From positions 124,001 to 188,000 of the forward strand of contig NZ_JAGGKT010000009.1 in the NCBI RefSeq assembly GCF_017873965.1: DNA of 64,000 nt, written 5' to 3'. The stretch is from Ammoniphilus resinae. Lineage in GTDB: Bacteria; Bacillota; Bacilli; Aneurinibacillales; RAOX-1. Each line of letters begins with the position of its first letter. The first letter of the stretch is position 1. The notes beneath the pieces are model-generated. The model searched no databases and had not been told where the DNA came from. It saw only the letters and a list, made by a program, of their open reading frames with translations. Below are positions 54,001 to 61,796 of the stretch, in pieces. The translations under genes were made by a program, and so were the position numbers.

Positions 54001-54666
54001 ATGGATAAAAGAAAGCTAGGAAAGTTTTTTGTTCTTTTATTTATCGTGATAGCTGGCTTCCTGCTTCTCCGATCCTTTGGATACAAGGTTCTCGACCCTA
54101 CGGAGATTCGAGACTATATTCTATCTTTTGGATGGTGGGCGCCAGTTTTGTATATTTTTCTTTATACGATCCGTCCCCTGCTTTTATTTCCAGCTGTCAT
54201 TCTTTCCTTAACGGGAGGATTAACTTTTGGTCCATGGTGGGGGACCCTTTATGATTTGATCGGGGCTTCGTTGGGTTCCTTTCTGGCCTTTGGCTTATCG
54301 CGAAAACTGGGGAGGGAGGCTGCCCAATACTGGATGGGGGAGAAAATCCGTGGTTGGGATGAAAAATCAGGGGAAAATGGTTTTAAGACGATCTTCATCC
54401 TTCGGTTAATCCCTTTGATTCCTTTTGATGCTGTGAATTACGGGGCGGGTCTATCCAAGATTTCCTTTCGTGACTATGCAGGTGGGACGATTCTTGGCAT
54501 TATCCCAGGGGCTTTTGCCTACAATTTTTTGGGTCACTCTTTTCACAACCTCTTCTCCACGACCTTCTTCCTGGCTGTGGCGTTTGTGTTGTGTCTAATA
54601 CTGCTGCCGACTGTTTTCCGATCAGCGAAGAATAAACTTTCAGAGGATCTGCCGAAAAATAGATAG
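54001..54666 (+). CDS. TVP38/TMEM64 family protein (YdjX/YdjZ-like)
   Basis: A 221-residue member of the VTT family with five to six membrane helices. The conserved domain reads RPLLLFPAVILSLTGGLTFGPWWGTLYDLIGASLGSFLAFGLSRKLGREAAQYW, then FILRLIPLIPFDAVNYGAGLSKISFRDY. The arginine and proline in RLIPLIPFD are family hallmarks. The length is that of E. coli YdjZ. It pairs with the preceding fused protein and sits 19 bp before the binding-protein gene, as in the ydj-ynj region. Confidence 0.88.
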   Translation: MDKRKLGKFFVLLFIVIAGFLLLRSFGYKVLDPTEIRDYILSFGWWAPVLYIFLYTIRPLLLFPAVILSLTGGLTFGPWWGTLYDLIGASLGSFLAFGLSRKLGREAAQYWMGEKIRGWDEKSGENGFKTIFILRLIPLIPFDAVNYGAGLSKISFRDYAGGTILGIIPGAFAYNFLGHSFHNLFSTTFFLAVAFVLCLILLPTVFRSAKNKLSEDLPKNR

Positions 54667-54685
54667 TAAATGGAGTCGATACACC

Positions 54686-55948
54686 GTGATACTTAGAAAG
54701 ATATTTACATCAGTTATTCTCTCGGTTTTAGTAGCCTTAATGGCGGGGTGCACAAGCCAGGGCCAAGATCAGGAAAAATCACAACCTAGTGAGCAAACCA
54801 CCCCTCTAGAGAAAAGCTGGGAGGAAATTTCCTCCACGGCGAAAGGGAAGACCGTTTCGCTGTATATGTGGGGGGGAAGCGATTCAATTAACCGCTATAT
54901 CGACGAATGGGTTGCCCCTCGTTTAAAGGAACAATCAGGGGTTACCTTAAAAAGGGTGCCTGTTAATGATACAAAAGATGTCATCAATCAGCTATTAACA
55001 GAAAAGAAGGCCGGCAAAACCAATGGAAGTGTGGATATCATCTGGTTGAACGGTGAGAATTTCAAAATCGCTAAAGAAAATCAACTTTTATTTGGGTCGA
55101 TTGCTCCTAAGTTGCCAAACGTACAGGACTATGTGGCGATGGGTGCGCCTGATTTGCAGTATGATTTTGGGATAGATACAGAAGGCATGGAAGTTCCTTG
55201 GGGGAAAGCACAATATGTCTTTATCTATGATTCCAAGCACGTGGCTGAGCCGCCTAAAACTATAGATGAACTAAAAGACTGGATCAAGCAAAATCCAGGA
55301 AAGTTCACTTATCCAGCACCCCCTGATTTTACGGGAAGTGCGTTTTTACGCCATGTCTTATTTGAAACTTCTGGCGGGTATGAGGATTTTCTGAAGCCTT
55401 TTGACCAACAGATAATGGATGAAAAGTCTCAAGCGGCGTGGGCTTATTTAAATGAGATCAAACCTGATTTATGGAGAAAGGGAGAGACCTATCCGGAAAG
55501 CTTGGCCAAGTTGGATTTGCTTTATTCCCAGGGGGAAGTGTGGATGACCATGGGGTATGATGCGGCAAGGGCCTCTAACGAAATCAAGAAGGGGACCTTT
55601 CCGGAATCCACTCGTACGTTTGTATTGGATAAGGGAACTTTAGCTAATGCTCATTATCTTTCCATTTCGTTTAATTCAGCACAGCCAGATGCTGCGATGG
55701 TAGCAATTAACTATCTACTTTCTCCAGAGGCCCAAATTGCAAAATTTGACCCACGGCATTGGGGCGAAGATATGGTTCTTGAACCATCCAAATTATCGAC
55801 AGAAGAACAACAGCAAATTAATTCAATTGATCGCGGGGTGGCCACGCTGCCTGCAGAAGCACTAGCTAAGCACAAAATTCCTGAGATCCACGCGGATTAT
55901 GTGGATTACCTGGAGAAAGAATGGAAAACAAATGTGGCTAAAGATTAG
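54686..55948 (+). CDS. ABC transporter binding lipoprotein (YnjB-like)
   Basis: A 420-residue extracellular solute-binding protein of the large cluster D type, related to E. coli YnjB and to iron and thiamine binding proteins. The lipobox is LMAGC at residue 19-23. VSLYMWGGSDSINRYIDEWVAPRLKEQSGV is the first lobe, and WMTMGYDAARASNEIKKG and YLLSPEAQIAKFDP are in the second. The GTG start follows GGAG. The ligand is unknown. The first permease gene overlaps its end by 17 bp. Confidence 0.88.
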   Translation: MILRKIFTSVILSVLVALMAGCTSQGQDQEKSQPSEQTTPLEKSWEEISSTAKGKTVSLYMWGGSDSINRYIDEWVAPRLKEQSGVTLKRVPVNDTKDVINQLLTEKKAGKTNGSVDIIWLNGENFKIAKENQLLFGSIAPKLPNVQDYVAMGAPDLQYDFGIDTEGMEVPWGKAQYVFIYDSKHVAEPPKTIDELKDWIKQNPGKFTYPAPPDFTGSAFLRHVLFETSGGYEDFLKPFDQQIMDEKSQAAWAYLNEIKPDLWRKGETYPESLAKLDLLYSQGEVWMTMGYDAARASNEIKKGTFPESTRTFVLDKGTLANAHYLSISFNSAQPDAAMVAINYLLSPEAQIAKFDPRHWGEDMVLEPSKLSTEEQQQINSIDRGVATLPAEALAKHKIPEIHADYVDYLEKEWKTNVAKD

Positions 55949-56795
55949 ACCTTATCTTTTGCTTATGCCTGCCGTAGGGCTTACGCTGCTTTTATTTTTT
56001 GGCGGCCTGGCCCTTGGCTTGCTGCAAAGTCTTGGTTTATTTTCTATAAGTGGAGGATCTTCTTTTACATTTGAATGGTACCAGACGCTCTTAGTTGATC
56101 AAGCTTTTTGGAAGTCTTTTTGGCTAAGCTTTTATACGGCGGGTATTTCTACACTCATTTCAGCTGTACTTGGAATCCTTACAGCCCTTGGGTTATTGCG
56201 ATTAAGTTATAAGTGGCAGAGAATGACACAGTTTGCCCTGCTTGTTCCCCACTTTATTGCAGGTTACGTAGTCATTCTTTTATTTATGCAGAGCGGGTGG
56301 GTGTCCAGGTGGCTACATGCTTTTGGACTCATTGACTCTATAGAGCAATTTCCTATTTTGGTGAATGATCCTTTTGGATGGGGGGTCATTCTTACGTATA
56401 TATGGAAGGAAACACCCTTTATTGCTTTAATGGTCTACCCGGTGCTTGCCCGGATTTATCAATCTTGGTTAGAAGTCGCACAAACGCTTGGTGCCAGCAG
56501 GCTTTCATTCTTTCGCGAGATCGTTCTTCCTTTAGTCCTGCCAGCCTGGTTGGCTTCCGCGCTAATTGTTTTAGCCTTTACCTTCTCCGCTTTTGAGGTG
56601 CCTTATTTGTTAGGAGTGACTTTCCCGGAGACGCTTTCGGTTTTCTCCTATCAAACCTATTTGAGCGGCTCCCTGGAAGAAAGACCTCTCGCCTTGGCGG
56701 TAAACTTCCTGTTGGCTGTAGCAACGGGATTCCTCGGATGGATCGCCTATCAATGGAGCAAAAGATGGAGTGTCCAGGGATGGAAGGGGTGGTAG
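55932..56795 (+). CDS. ABC transporter permease (YnjC N-half-like)
   Basis: A 287-residue permease with six helices. Its EAA coupling loop is LEVAQTLGASRLSFFREIVLPLVLPAW near residues 177-205. It corresponds to the N-terminal half of E. coli YnjC, where both permease halves are fused. The ATG at 55932 lies inside the end of the binding-protein gene; an earlier in-frame start adds an implausible Trp/Lys-rich stretch. The partner permease begins 3 bp after its stop. Confidence 0.85.
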   Translation: MWLKIRPYLLLMPAVGLTLLLFFGGLALGLLQSLGLFSISGGSSFTFEWYQTLLVDQAFWKSFWLSFYTAGISTLISAVLGILTALGLLRLSYKWQRMTQFALLVPHFIAGYVVILLFMQSGWVSRWLHAFGLIDSIEQFPILVNDPFGWGVILTYIWKETPFIALMVYPVLARIYQSWLEVAQTLGASRLSFFREIVLPLVLPAWLASALIVLAFTFSAFEVPYLLGVTFPETLSVFSYQTYLSGSLEERPLALAVNFLLAVATGFLGWIAYQWSKRWSVQGWKGW

Positions 56796-56798
56796 GGG

Positions 56799-57578
56799 AT
56801 GAAGCTGTCAATCATCAAGTTTCTCGTTGTGCTGGGGATTTTGTTCTTCCTTGCTCCGCTTGTCTTAACAAGCCTCTCAGCCGGTTGGCGCTGGCCGATG
56901 TTATGGCCTGCAGAGATCAGCTGGCGTTCCTGGGAATATCTTTTTTCGGGTCAATCACAGACAGGAATCGCGGTTTTCAACAGTTTACTCATTGCATGTG
57001 GTGTGACGATAGTCAATCTGGGATTAGCGATTCCGGCGGCCTACGGTCTGATCCGCTTTCCTCTTAAGGGGAAGTTGATTGTCCAGATCATTCTGTTTGC
57101 TCCTTTGGTCATCCCGCCCTTTGTTTCTTTAATGGGCATCCACTTTACCTTCATTCGGTTGGGGCTGACGGAATCATTACCAGGCCTGATCCTGGCCCAC
57201 CTGACTCCGACCCTTCCGTATATGATTTGGGCGCTCCTTTCAAGCTATCGGACGGTAGGTCCAGAATGGGAGGAACAAGCGCGCATGCTCGGGGCCAATG
57301 GGCTGCAACGGATGATTCATGTCGTGATTCCGTTCTTACTTCCTGGAATTCTTGCCGGTTCCAGCTTAAGCATTCTGGTTTCTCTTAGCCAATACCTCAT
57401 TACCTTTCTGATCGGAGGGGGGCAAGTCATTACATTGCCGATTCTCTTATTTCCGTTTATTAGCGGAGGAGATCCAGCCTTGGGAGCTGCCTATGCACTT
57501 CTTTTTATCGGGATGGCATTTTTGGCGTTATTTATCCTTGATTGTTTGTTAAAATGGTCGTATAGAAGGGTTAATTAA
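56799..57578 (+). CDS. ABC transporter permease (YnjC C-half-like)
   Basis: A 259-residue permease with six helices and the coupling loop EEQARMLGANGLQRMIHVVIPFLLPGI near residue 158. It is the second permease of the importer and corresponds to the C-terminal half of the fused E. coli YnjC. A hairpin element of about 106 bp separates it from the ATPase gene. Confidence 0.86.
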   Translation: MKLSIIKFLVVLGILFFLAPLVLTSLSAGWRWPMLWPAEISWRSWEYLFSGQSQTGIAVFNSLLIACGVTIVNLGLAIPAAYGLIRFPLKGKLIVQIILFAPLVIPPFVSLMGIHFTFIRLGLTESLPGLILAHLTPTLPYMIWALLSSYRTVGPEWEEQARMLGANGLQRMIHVVIPFLLPGILAGSSLSILVSLSQYLITFLIGGGQVITLPILLFPFISGGDPALGAAYALLFIGMAFLALFILDCLLKWSYRRVN

Positions 57579-57595
57579 CATCGGTAAGTGAACGG

Positions 57596-57701
57596 GGTCA
57601 GAACCCGGTCGAAATTTGCCGAATTCAACTGAAGAAATATTTACCTAACCCTTCAATGGTTCGGTTTTATATTCAGCAAATTTCGACTGGGATCTGACCC
57701 T
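57596..57701. repeat. REP/MITE-like inverted repeat element
   Basis: About 31-bp arms at 57596-57626 and 57671-57701 are inverted copies with three mismatches. They include GGGTCAGA at the tips and GTCGAAATTTGC inside. The 44-bp loop has no open frame of note. The tips match the core of the small palindrome at 30659-30673. It is inserted in the transporter operon just before the ATPase gene and is followed at once by that gene's GGGG ribosome binding site. Confidence 0.8.
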
Positions 57702-57730
57702 TAAAAAAGGGGGCTTTGCACCTTTTGTTA

Positions 57731-58765
57731 ATGATAGAAAAACTGGAGAAAAAATATCAGACAGATCGGGAATTTATTCTTCTTGTCGATGACTTGCAGT
57801 TGCAAGAAGGCGAGTTTTTTGCCTTACTCGGCGAATCAGGATCAGGGAAAACAACACTGCTGAAACTGATTGCTGGCCTTTTGATGCCTGACCGCGGAGA
57901 CCTTTTTCTAAACGGGAAGCCAATTTCTGGGCTACCTGCCGAGAAAAGGGGTTTTTCCATGGTCTTTCAACAGCCGCTTCTCTTTCCCCATATGAATATT
58001 CTCGATAATGTCACTTTTGGATTGAAAATGAAAGGAATCGGCAAACAGGAACGGAATGCCAAGGGGATGGAAATCCTAAAGAAAATGGGCCTGAGCGGGT
58101 TCGAAAAGCGATATCCCAGTCAGTTGAGTGGGGGGCAACAGCAACGAGTAGCTCTTGGCCGCTCTTTGGTGACACAGCCCAGACTGCTTTTAATGGATGA
58201 GCCTTTTAGTTCCCTCGACCCCACGACCAGGGAAGAAATGCGGGATTGGCTGCGGGAAATTCATCGCAGTTTCGGGGTCACGATCCTTTTTGTTACGCAC
58301 GATCCACGGGAGGCCTTCTACCTAGCCGATCGCATTGGGATCATGGATGAGGGTGTTCTGGTCCAGTTGGATGAACCGAGAAAGCTCTACGAACAGCCCG
58401 TTAACGTGAAGACAGCGAAACTCTTGGGGATCCGCAATTTGATCGCAGGACGTGTGAAGCAAGGGAGGTTTGTGTCAGATTCCGGTGTGATTGAATTGCA
58501 GTTGCATGGGCAGGATCTGGAGGGATACCTGATGATTCTGCCGGAGGCGATTCGCATGAGAAAAGGGGGAGTCGCGGGGGCTGAAGAGCTCCCTGGCACC
58601 ATCTCACAGATCGCTTTTGTCCCTGGGTTCTCTTCTTTGAAAGTGGAAATTGGGAAAGAACGTCTAGAAGTGATGCAAAGGATGGAAGATTCTTATGCCT
58701 GGTCGGTGGGGGAATCTGTTCTCCTTGCGTTTAATCAGGAGGCTTTGCGCTTCATCCGAAAATAA
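57731..58765 (+). CDS. ABC transporter ATPase (YnjD-like)
   Basis: A 344-residue ATPase. Walker A is GESGSGKTT near residue 36, the signature [13 protein letters not shown] near 133, Walker B LLLMDEPFSSLDP near 154, and a switch His in VTHDPREA. A C-terminal TOBE-like domain of about 100 residues marks it as a CUT2/iron-thiamine-type importer ATPase and is longer than in E. coli YnjD. The ATG at 57731 is preceded by a G-run at the edge of the REP-like element; a TTG at 57716 is an alternative. Confidence 0.9.
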   Translation: MIEKLEKKYQTDREFILLVDDLQLQEGEFFALLGESGSGKTTLLKLIAGLLMPDRGDLFLNGKPISGLPAEKRGFSMVFQQPLLFPHMNILDNVTFGLKMKGIGKQERNAKGMEILKKMGLSGFEKRYPSQLSGGQQQRVALGRSLVTQPRLLLMDEPFSSLDPTTREEMRDWLREIHRSFGVTILFVTHDPREAFYLADRIGIMDEGVLVQLDEPRKLYEQPVNVKTAKLLGIRNLIAGRVKQGRFVSDSGVIELQLHGQDLEGYLMILPEAIRMRKGGVAGAEELPGTISQIAFVPGFSSLKVEIGKERLEVMQRMEDSYAWSVGESVLLAFNQEALRFIRK

Positions 58766-58783
58766 GGGGAGAAATTCCCCTTA
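58763..58783 (+). terminator. Hairpin after the ATPase gene
   Basis: TAAGGGGA at 58763-58770 pairs with the following TTCCCCTTA across a 4-base loop, overlapping the stop codon. No T-run follows, so transcription may continue to the phosphatidyltransferase gene. Confidence 0.45.
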
Positions 58784-58881
58784 AATTGAGGATTCACCCA
58801 AATTAAGAGAAATAAGAGGAAATCTTCCCTTATTTAAGCTATGGGGGCCAGACCCTCGGCCTAGAAAGGCAGGAACAACAA

Positions 58882-59475
58882 GTGCTAGACACACATGCAA
58901 GAAAGTATGTAGAGCCGATGATCGGTTCAACAGCAACCGTTCTTCTACGGCTCCGTTTAAAACCAAATCAGGTGACCTGGGCGGCTTTTTTGATCGGTTC
59001 CGTCACGGGGGTGTTGATCTACTACGATCAGCCGGTTTTAGCGGTGATCCTGCTATGGATTTCCGGCTACCTCGATGCTGTCGACGGGGCAATGGCGAGA
59101 AAACAGAAAAAAACAAGTTCCTGGGGAACAGTTCTTGATATTACATTTGACCGGATCGTCGAATTGTCGGTAATCGTTGGTCTCGCCGCAAGATATCCAG
59201 AGGCCCAGTTTTTGCTTCTTTTATTAACCGCTGCCATCGTCTTTTCTATGACGGTCTTTTTAACAGTAGGGGCTTTATCAGATAAAAAGGGGCTGAAATC
59301 CTTCTACTATCAGGCAGGCTTAGCAGAACGAACGGAAGGTTTTATTTTATTTTCCTTGATGACCTTGTTTCCTTCCTGGCTCTTGGGCTTTACCGGTTTG
59401 TTCTTGTTTGTGGAGGTTTTTACAGCCCTGCAAAGAATGTGGGAGGCTAAACAAATATTAACGGATGAGGAGTGA
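58882..59475 (+). CDS. CDP-alcohol phosphatidyltransferase (YnjF-like)
   Basis: A 197-residue membrane enzyme with the full CDP-alcohol phosphatidyltransferase motif D-x2-D-G-x2-A-R-x8-G-x3-D-x3-D, seen as DAVDGAMARKQ, then SWGTVLDITFDR (about residues 59-85). It would move a phosphatidyl or related group from a CDP-activated donor to an alcohol. Six helices are predicted. E. coli YnjF is the matching member of the ynj region; its product is not known. The GTG start follows a GGCAGG. The next gene begins within or just after its stop codon, so the two are translationally coupled. Confidence 0.9.
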   Translation: MLDTHARKYVEPMIGSTATVLLRLRLKPNQVTWAAFLIGSVTGVLIYYDQPVLAVILLWISGYLDAVDGAMARKQKKTSSWGTVLDITFDRIVELSVIVGLAARYPEAQFLLLLLTAAIVFSMTVFLTVGALSDKKGLKSFYYQAGLAERTEGFILFSLMTLFPSWLLGFTGLFLFVEVFTALQRMWEAKQILTDEE

Positions 59476-59483
59476 ATATAGCA

Positions 59484-60206
59484 GTGTGGAAACAAAAGGT
59501 AATTGGAAAAGTGGCGGAGGCCATGGTAAAGAAAGTGGAGACTCCGCCAACTATTGCTCCTTGGGGGAAGTCTCTTGCGCAAGCGCGTGTAGCTTTAGTG
59601 ACTACAGCGGGAGTGCACCTCAAGGAACAGCCTATTTTTCAAGTGGAAGAAGGAGATAGCAGCTACCGGGTTATTCCAAATGATGTTCGGCAAGAGGATC
59701 TCATGATTAGTCACACCCATTATGACCGGACAGATGCCGATCAGGATATTAATTGCGTTTTCCCCATTGCCCGTCTGCAGGAGTTGGCCCAGCAAGGTAT
59801 AATCGGGAGTGCGGCATCCGTTCATTACGGGTTTATGGGCTATATCCCTAAACCGCAAAAGTTAATGGAAGAAGTCGCACCAGAGGTCGCGAGATTTTTG
59901 AAAGAAGACCAGGTAGATATTGTGGTCCTATCCCCTGGCTGATATATTTGCCATCAATCCGTGGGATTGATTCAAAGAGCGATCGAAGCTGAAGGAATAC
60001 GTACGGCGGCCATTAGTCATTTGCCCAAGGTTACCGAGAAGGTAAGAGCGCCGAGGTCCCTGTATCTCCGCTTTCCTTTAGGGCGTTCATTTGGCGGTGC
60101 GGGTTCCATTGATTTGCAAAGACAAATTTTACAAGACGCGGTTCAATTTGCAGTAACAGGAGAACCAGAAAGTATTGTAGAATTACCTTACAGGTGGAAA
60201 AGATAA
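59484..60206 (+). CDS. GrdB-related selenoprotein with in-frame UGA (Sec)
   Basis: Read through the UGA at 59940-59942, this is one protein of about 240 residues. The two halves are in the same frame with no other stop. The motif is LSPG-U-YI-C-HQSVGLIQRAIE, a UxxC redox motif with Sec at about residue 153, of the glycine/sarcosine/betaine/proline reductase selenoprotein B superfamily. N-terminal ALVTTAGVHLKEQPIF and SHTHYDRTDADQDINCVFP are also family-like, as is C-terminal GRSFGGAGSIDLQRQILQDAV. A SECIS-like hairpin follows the UGA. GTG 59484 is preferred over GTG 59472, which overlaps the GAGGAG ribosome binding site. It lacks the extra subunits of a true glycine reductase, so its substrate is unknown. 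It closes the ydj-ynj-like cluster. Confidence 0.88.
59953..59971 (+). promoter_or_regulatory. Bacterial SECIS element
   Basis: ATCAATCC at 59953-59960 pairs perfectly with GGATTGAT at 59964-59971 around loop GTG. The first loop base is G, and 18 bases lie between the UGA and that G, inside the 16-37 range used for bacterial SECIS elements. The hairpin lies within the coding sequence, as required for SelB recruitment. Confidence 0.85.
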
Positions 60207-60233
60207 ATAAACAATTGGAGAGGTGGGAGATCA

Positions 60234-60431
60234 GTGTCAACAACTGTATCAATTATTATGGCGTCTGCCGTCTTTATGACCATATTGACGATTCTCATGT
60301 GTTTATGGTATTTGAAGCGTGGCTACTCTTATAAGCATACGATTGACGAGCTTCCTGACCATTTGAAAATCGACGAAATTCCGGAACACATGAAACAATA
60401 CCAGAAAAAAGATAAGTTGACTAATAATTAA
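60234..60431 (+). CDS. Small single-helix membrane protein
   Basis: A 65-residue protein with one membrane helix at about residues 6-27 and a cytoplasmic tail containing two similar turns, DELPDHLK and DEIPEHMK. The GTG start follows GAGGTGGGAG. It starts 27 bp after the selenoprotein stop on the same strand, so it may be the last gene of that operon. I know no family for it. Confidence 0.65.
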   Translation: MSTTVSIIMASAVFMTILTILMCLWYLKRGYSYKHTIDELPDHLKIDEIPEHMKQYQKKDKLTNN

Positions 60432-60606
60432 AGAGACTGATTGGGAATATTTGGAACGATTAGATATCCTGCTAATAAACCGTTTTCTTGCTAATTTTAG
60501 CTTATTTTTACTCCATTCTATCCCTTTACATTCCTTCGTTTCGGGAGTAATATAGTGTCCATTGATAAAATACGTTTTCCGAACAAAGGGGGAGCGGGGG
60601 AGAAAA

Positions 60607-60801
60607 ATGATTCAGGAAATGCGAAAACAACTCCATCAATGTATAGGGGAACAGGTGGAAGTGATTACGAAGAAAAATGATAAGATCATTGGGAAATTGA
60701 GCTGGTTGAGTCCTGACCGTTGTATGGCGGAAATTACACTTAAAACAGGGCAAATTGACACCGTGATGGATTTGCATATTAAAGCGATTAAGAAATTATA
60801 A
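60607..60801 (+). CDS. 64-aa small protein, paralogue of the riboswitch-controlled one
   Basis: A 64-residue protein whose core MRKQLHQCIGEQVEVIT, IGKLSWLSPDRCMAEITLKTGQ and LHIKAIKKL aligns along its whole length with the 65-residue protein at 38157-38354. A small barrel of Sm/SH3 type is suggested by the strand pattern. The ATG at 60607 follows a GGGGG-rich ribosome binding site. No riboswitch is seen in front of this copy. The function is unknown. Confidence 0.72.
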   Translation: MIQEMRKQLHQCIGEQVEVITKKNDKIIGKLSWLSPDRCMAEITLKTGQIDTVMDLHIKAIKKL

Positions 60802-60846
60802 GAAAAGCTTCAATAGGATCTCATCTTACACGGAGGTGACAGACCA

Positions 60847-61779
60847 TTGTCGATCATTAAGCCCAAAGCTCTTCAACATGGGGGAACGATTGCGGTGATT
60901 GCACCGGCAAGCCCCGTTCCAGAGGAGCAACTAGAAAAGTCAGTCGATCGGCTTGCCCGTTTTGGCTTCCGGGTGATATTGGGTGAAAGTGTAAGGAGAG
61001 AATACGGGTATTTGTCTGGACGGGATGACATTCGTGCAATGGATGTAAATCGCATGTTTGCAGATCCTGATGTGGATGCGATTATTTGTTTAAGGGGCGG
61101 TTATGGGACACCAAGAATTTTAGATCAACTGGATTATCCGCTCATTTGCAAAAATCCAAAAATCTTTATTGGTTATAGTGATATAACAGCATTGCATCAG
61201 GCTCTTCATCGTAGTACGGGGTTGGTTACTTTTCATGGACCGATGGTAAGCGAATTGGCTGTAGACCATGATGAGTTGAACTGGCCCCTGTTGTTTAAAT
61301 TAATCAGTGAGACGGACGCATTAGGAAAGTATTCTGAGCCACCCGGGATGTTTCAATACCAGATAAATAATGGTGTCGCTTCGGGCCGATTGGTTGGCGG
61401 CAACTTAAGCCTTCTCGTCAGTTTGTTGGGGACCCCCTATGAGGTGGATCCCCGGGGAAGGATTTTGTTTATCGAAGACGTAGGGGAACAACCCTATAAG
61501 ATCGATCGCATGCTGACCCAACTACGGTTAGCAGGAAAATTAGAGCAAGCCGAGGGGATTCTGTTTACTGATTTTTCTGGGATTCATCTTGAACCCAAAA
61601 AACCTAGCTTATCTGTCCGAGAGGTTCTTGAAGATATCATATCCCCTCTGGGGATTCCTTCTTACTATGGATTAAAGGCTGGACATTGCCAGCCTAATTT
61701 AACTCTTCCTATTGGGATTAAGGCACGCCTTGATGCGGTGGAGGGAACCTTAGAATTATTGGAAAGCTGTGTGATTTGA
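60847..61779 (+). CDS. LD-carboxypeptidase (peptidase S66)
   Basis: A 310-residue serine peptidase of family S66 that trims the terminal D-alanine of muropeptide tetrapeptides during wall recycling; the related MccF cleaves microcin C-type adenylates. The nucleophile is Ser in FIGYSDITALH near residue 115. The Glu is in LFIEDVGEQPYKIDRM near 218, and the His in LKAGHCQPN near 287. The TTG start follows GGAGGTG by 8 bases, a clear case for a non-ATG start. The oxyanion region LRGGYGTPRILDQLD is intact. Confidence 0.92.
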   Translation: MSIIKPKALQHGGTIAVIAPASPVPEEQLEKSVDRLARFGFRVILGESVRREYGYLSGRDDIRAMDVNRMFADPDVDAIICLRGGYGTPRILDQLDYPLICKNPKIFIGYSDITALHQALHRSTGLVTFHGPMVSELAVDHDELNWPLLFKLISETDALGKYSEPPGMFQYQINNGVASGRLVGGNLSLLVSLLGTPYEVDPRGRILFIEDVGEQPYKIDRMLTQLRLAGKLEQAEGILFTDFSGIHLEPKKPSLSVREVLEDIISPLGIPSYYGLKAGHCQPNLTLPIGIKARLDAVEGTLELLESCVI

Positions 61780-61796
61780 AAAGAGGTGATACAGTA

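Noticed and set aside
58840-58866. Third REP-like core (GGGGGCCAGACCCT)
   Set aside because: It has only a loose match to the GGGTC-x-GACCC core and no inverted arms, so it is not counted with the elements at 30644 and 57596.
59472-59942. Truncated gene or pseudogene ending at the TGA, with a second gene starting GTG at 59961
   Set aside because: Both parts are in one frame, the family motif spans the TGA at the UxxC position, the second 'start' lies in the hairpin loop with no ribosome binding site, and the SECIS-like hairpin explains the TGA.
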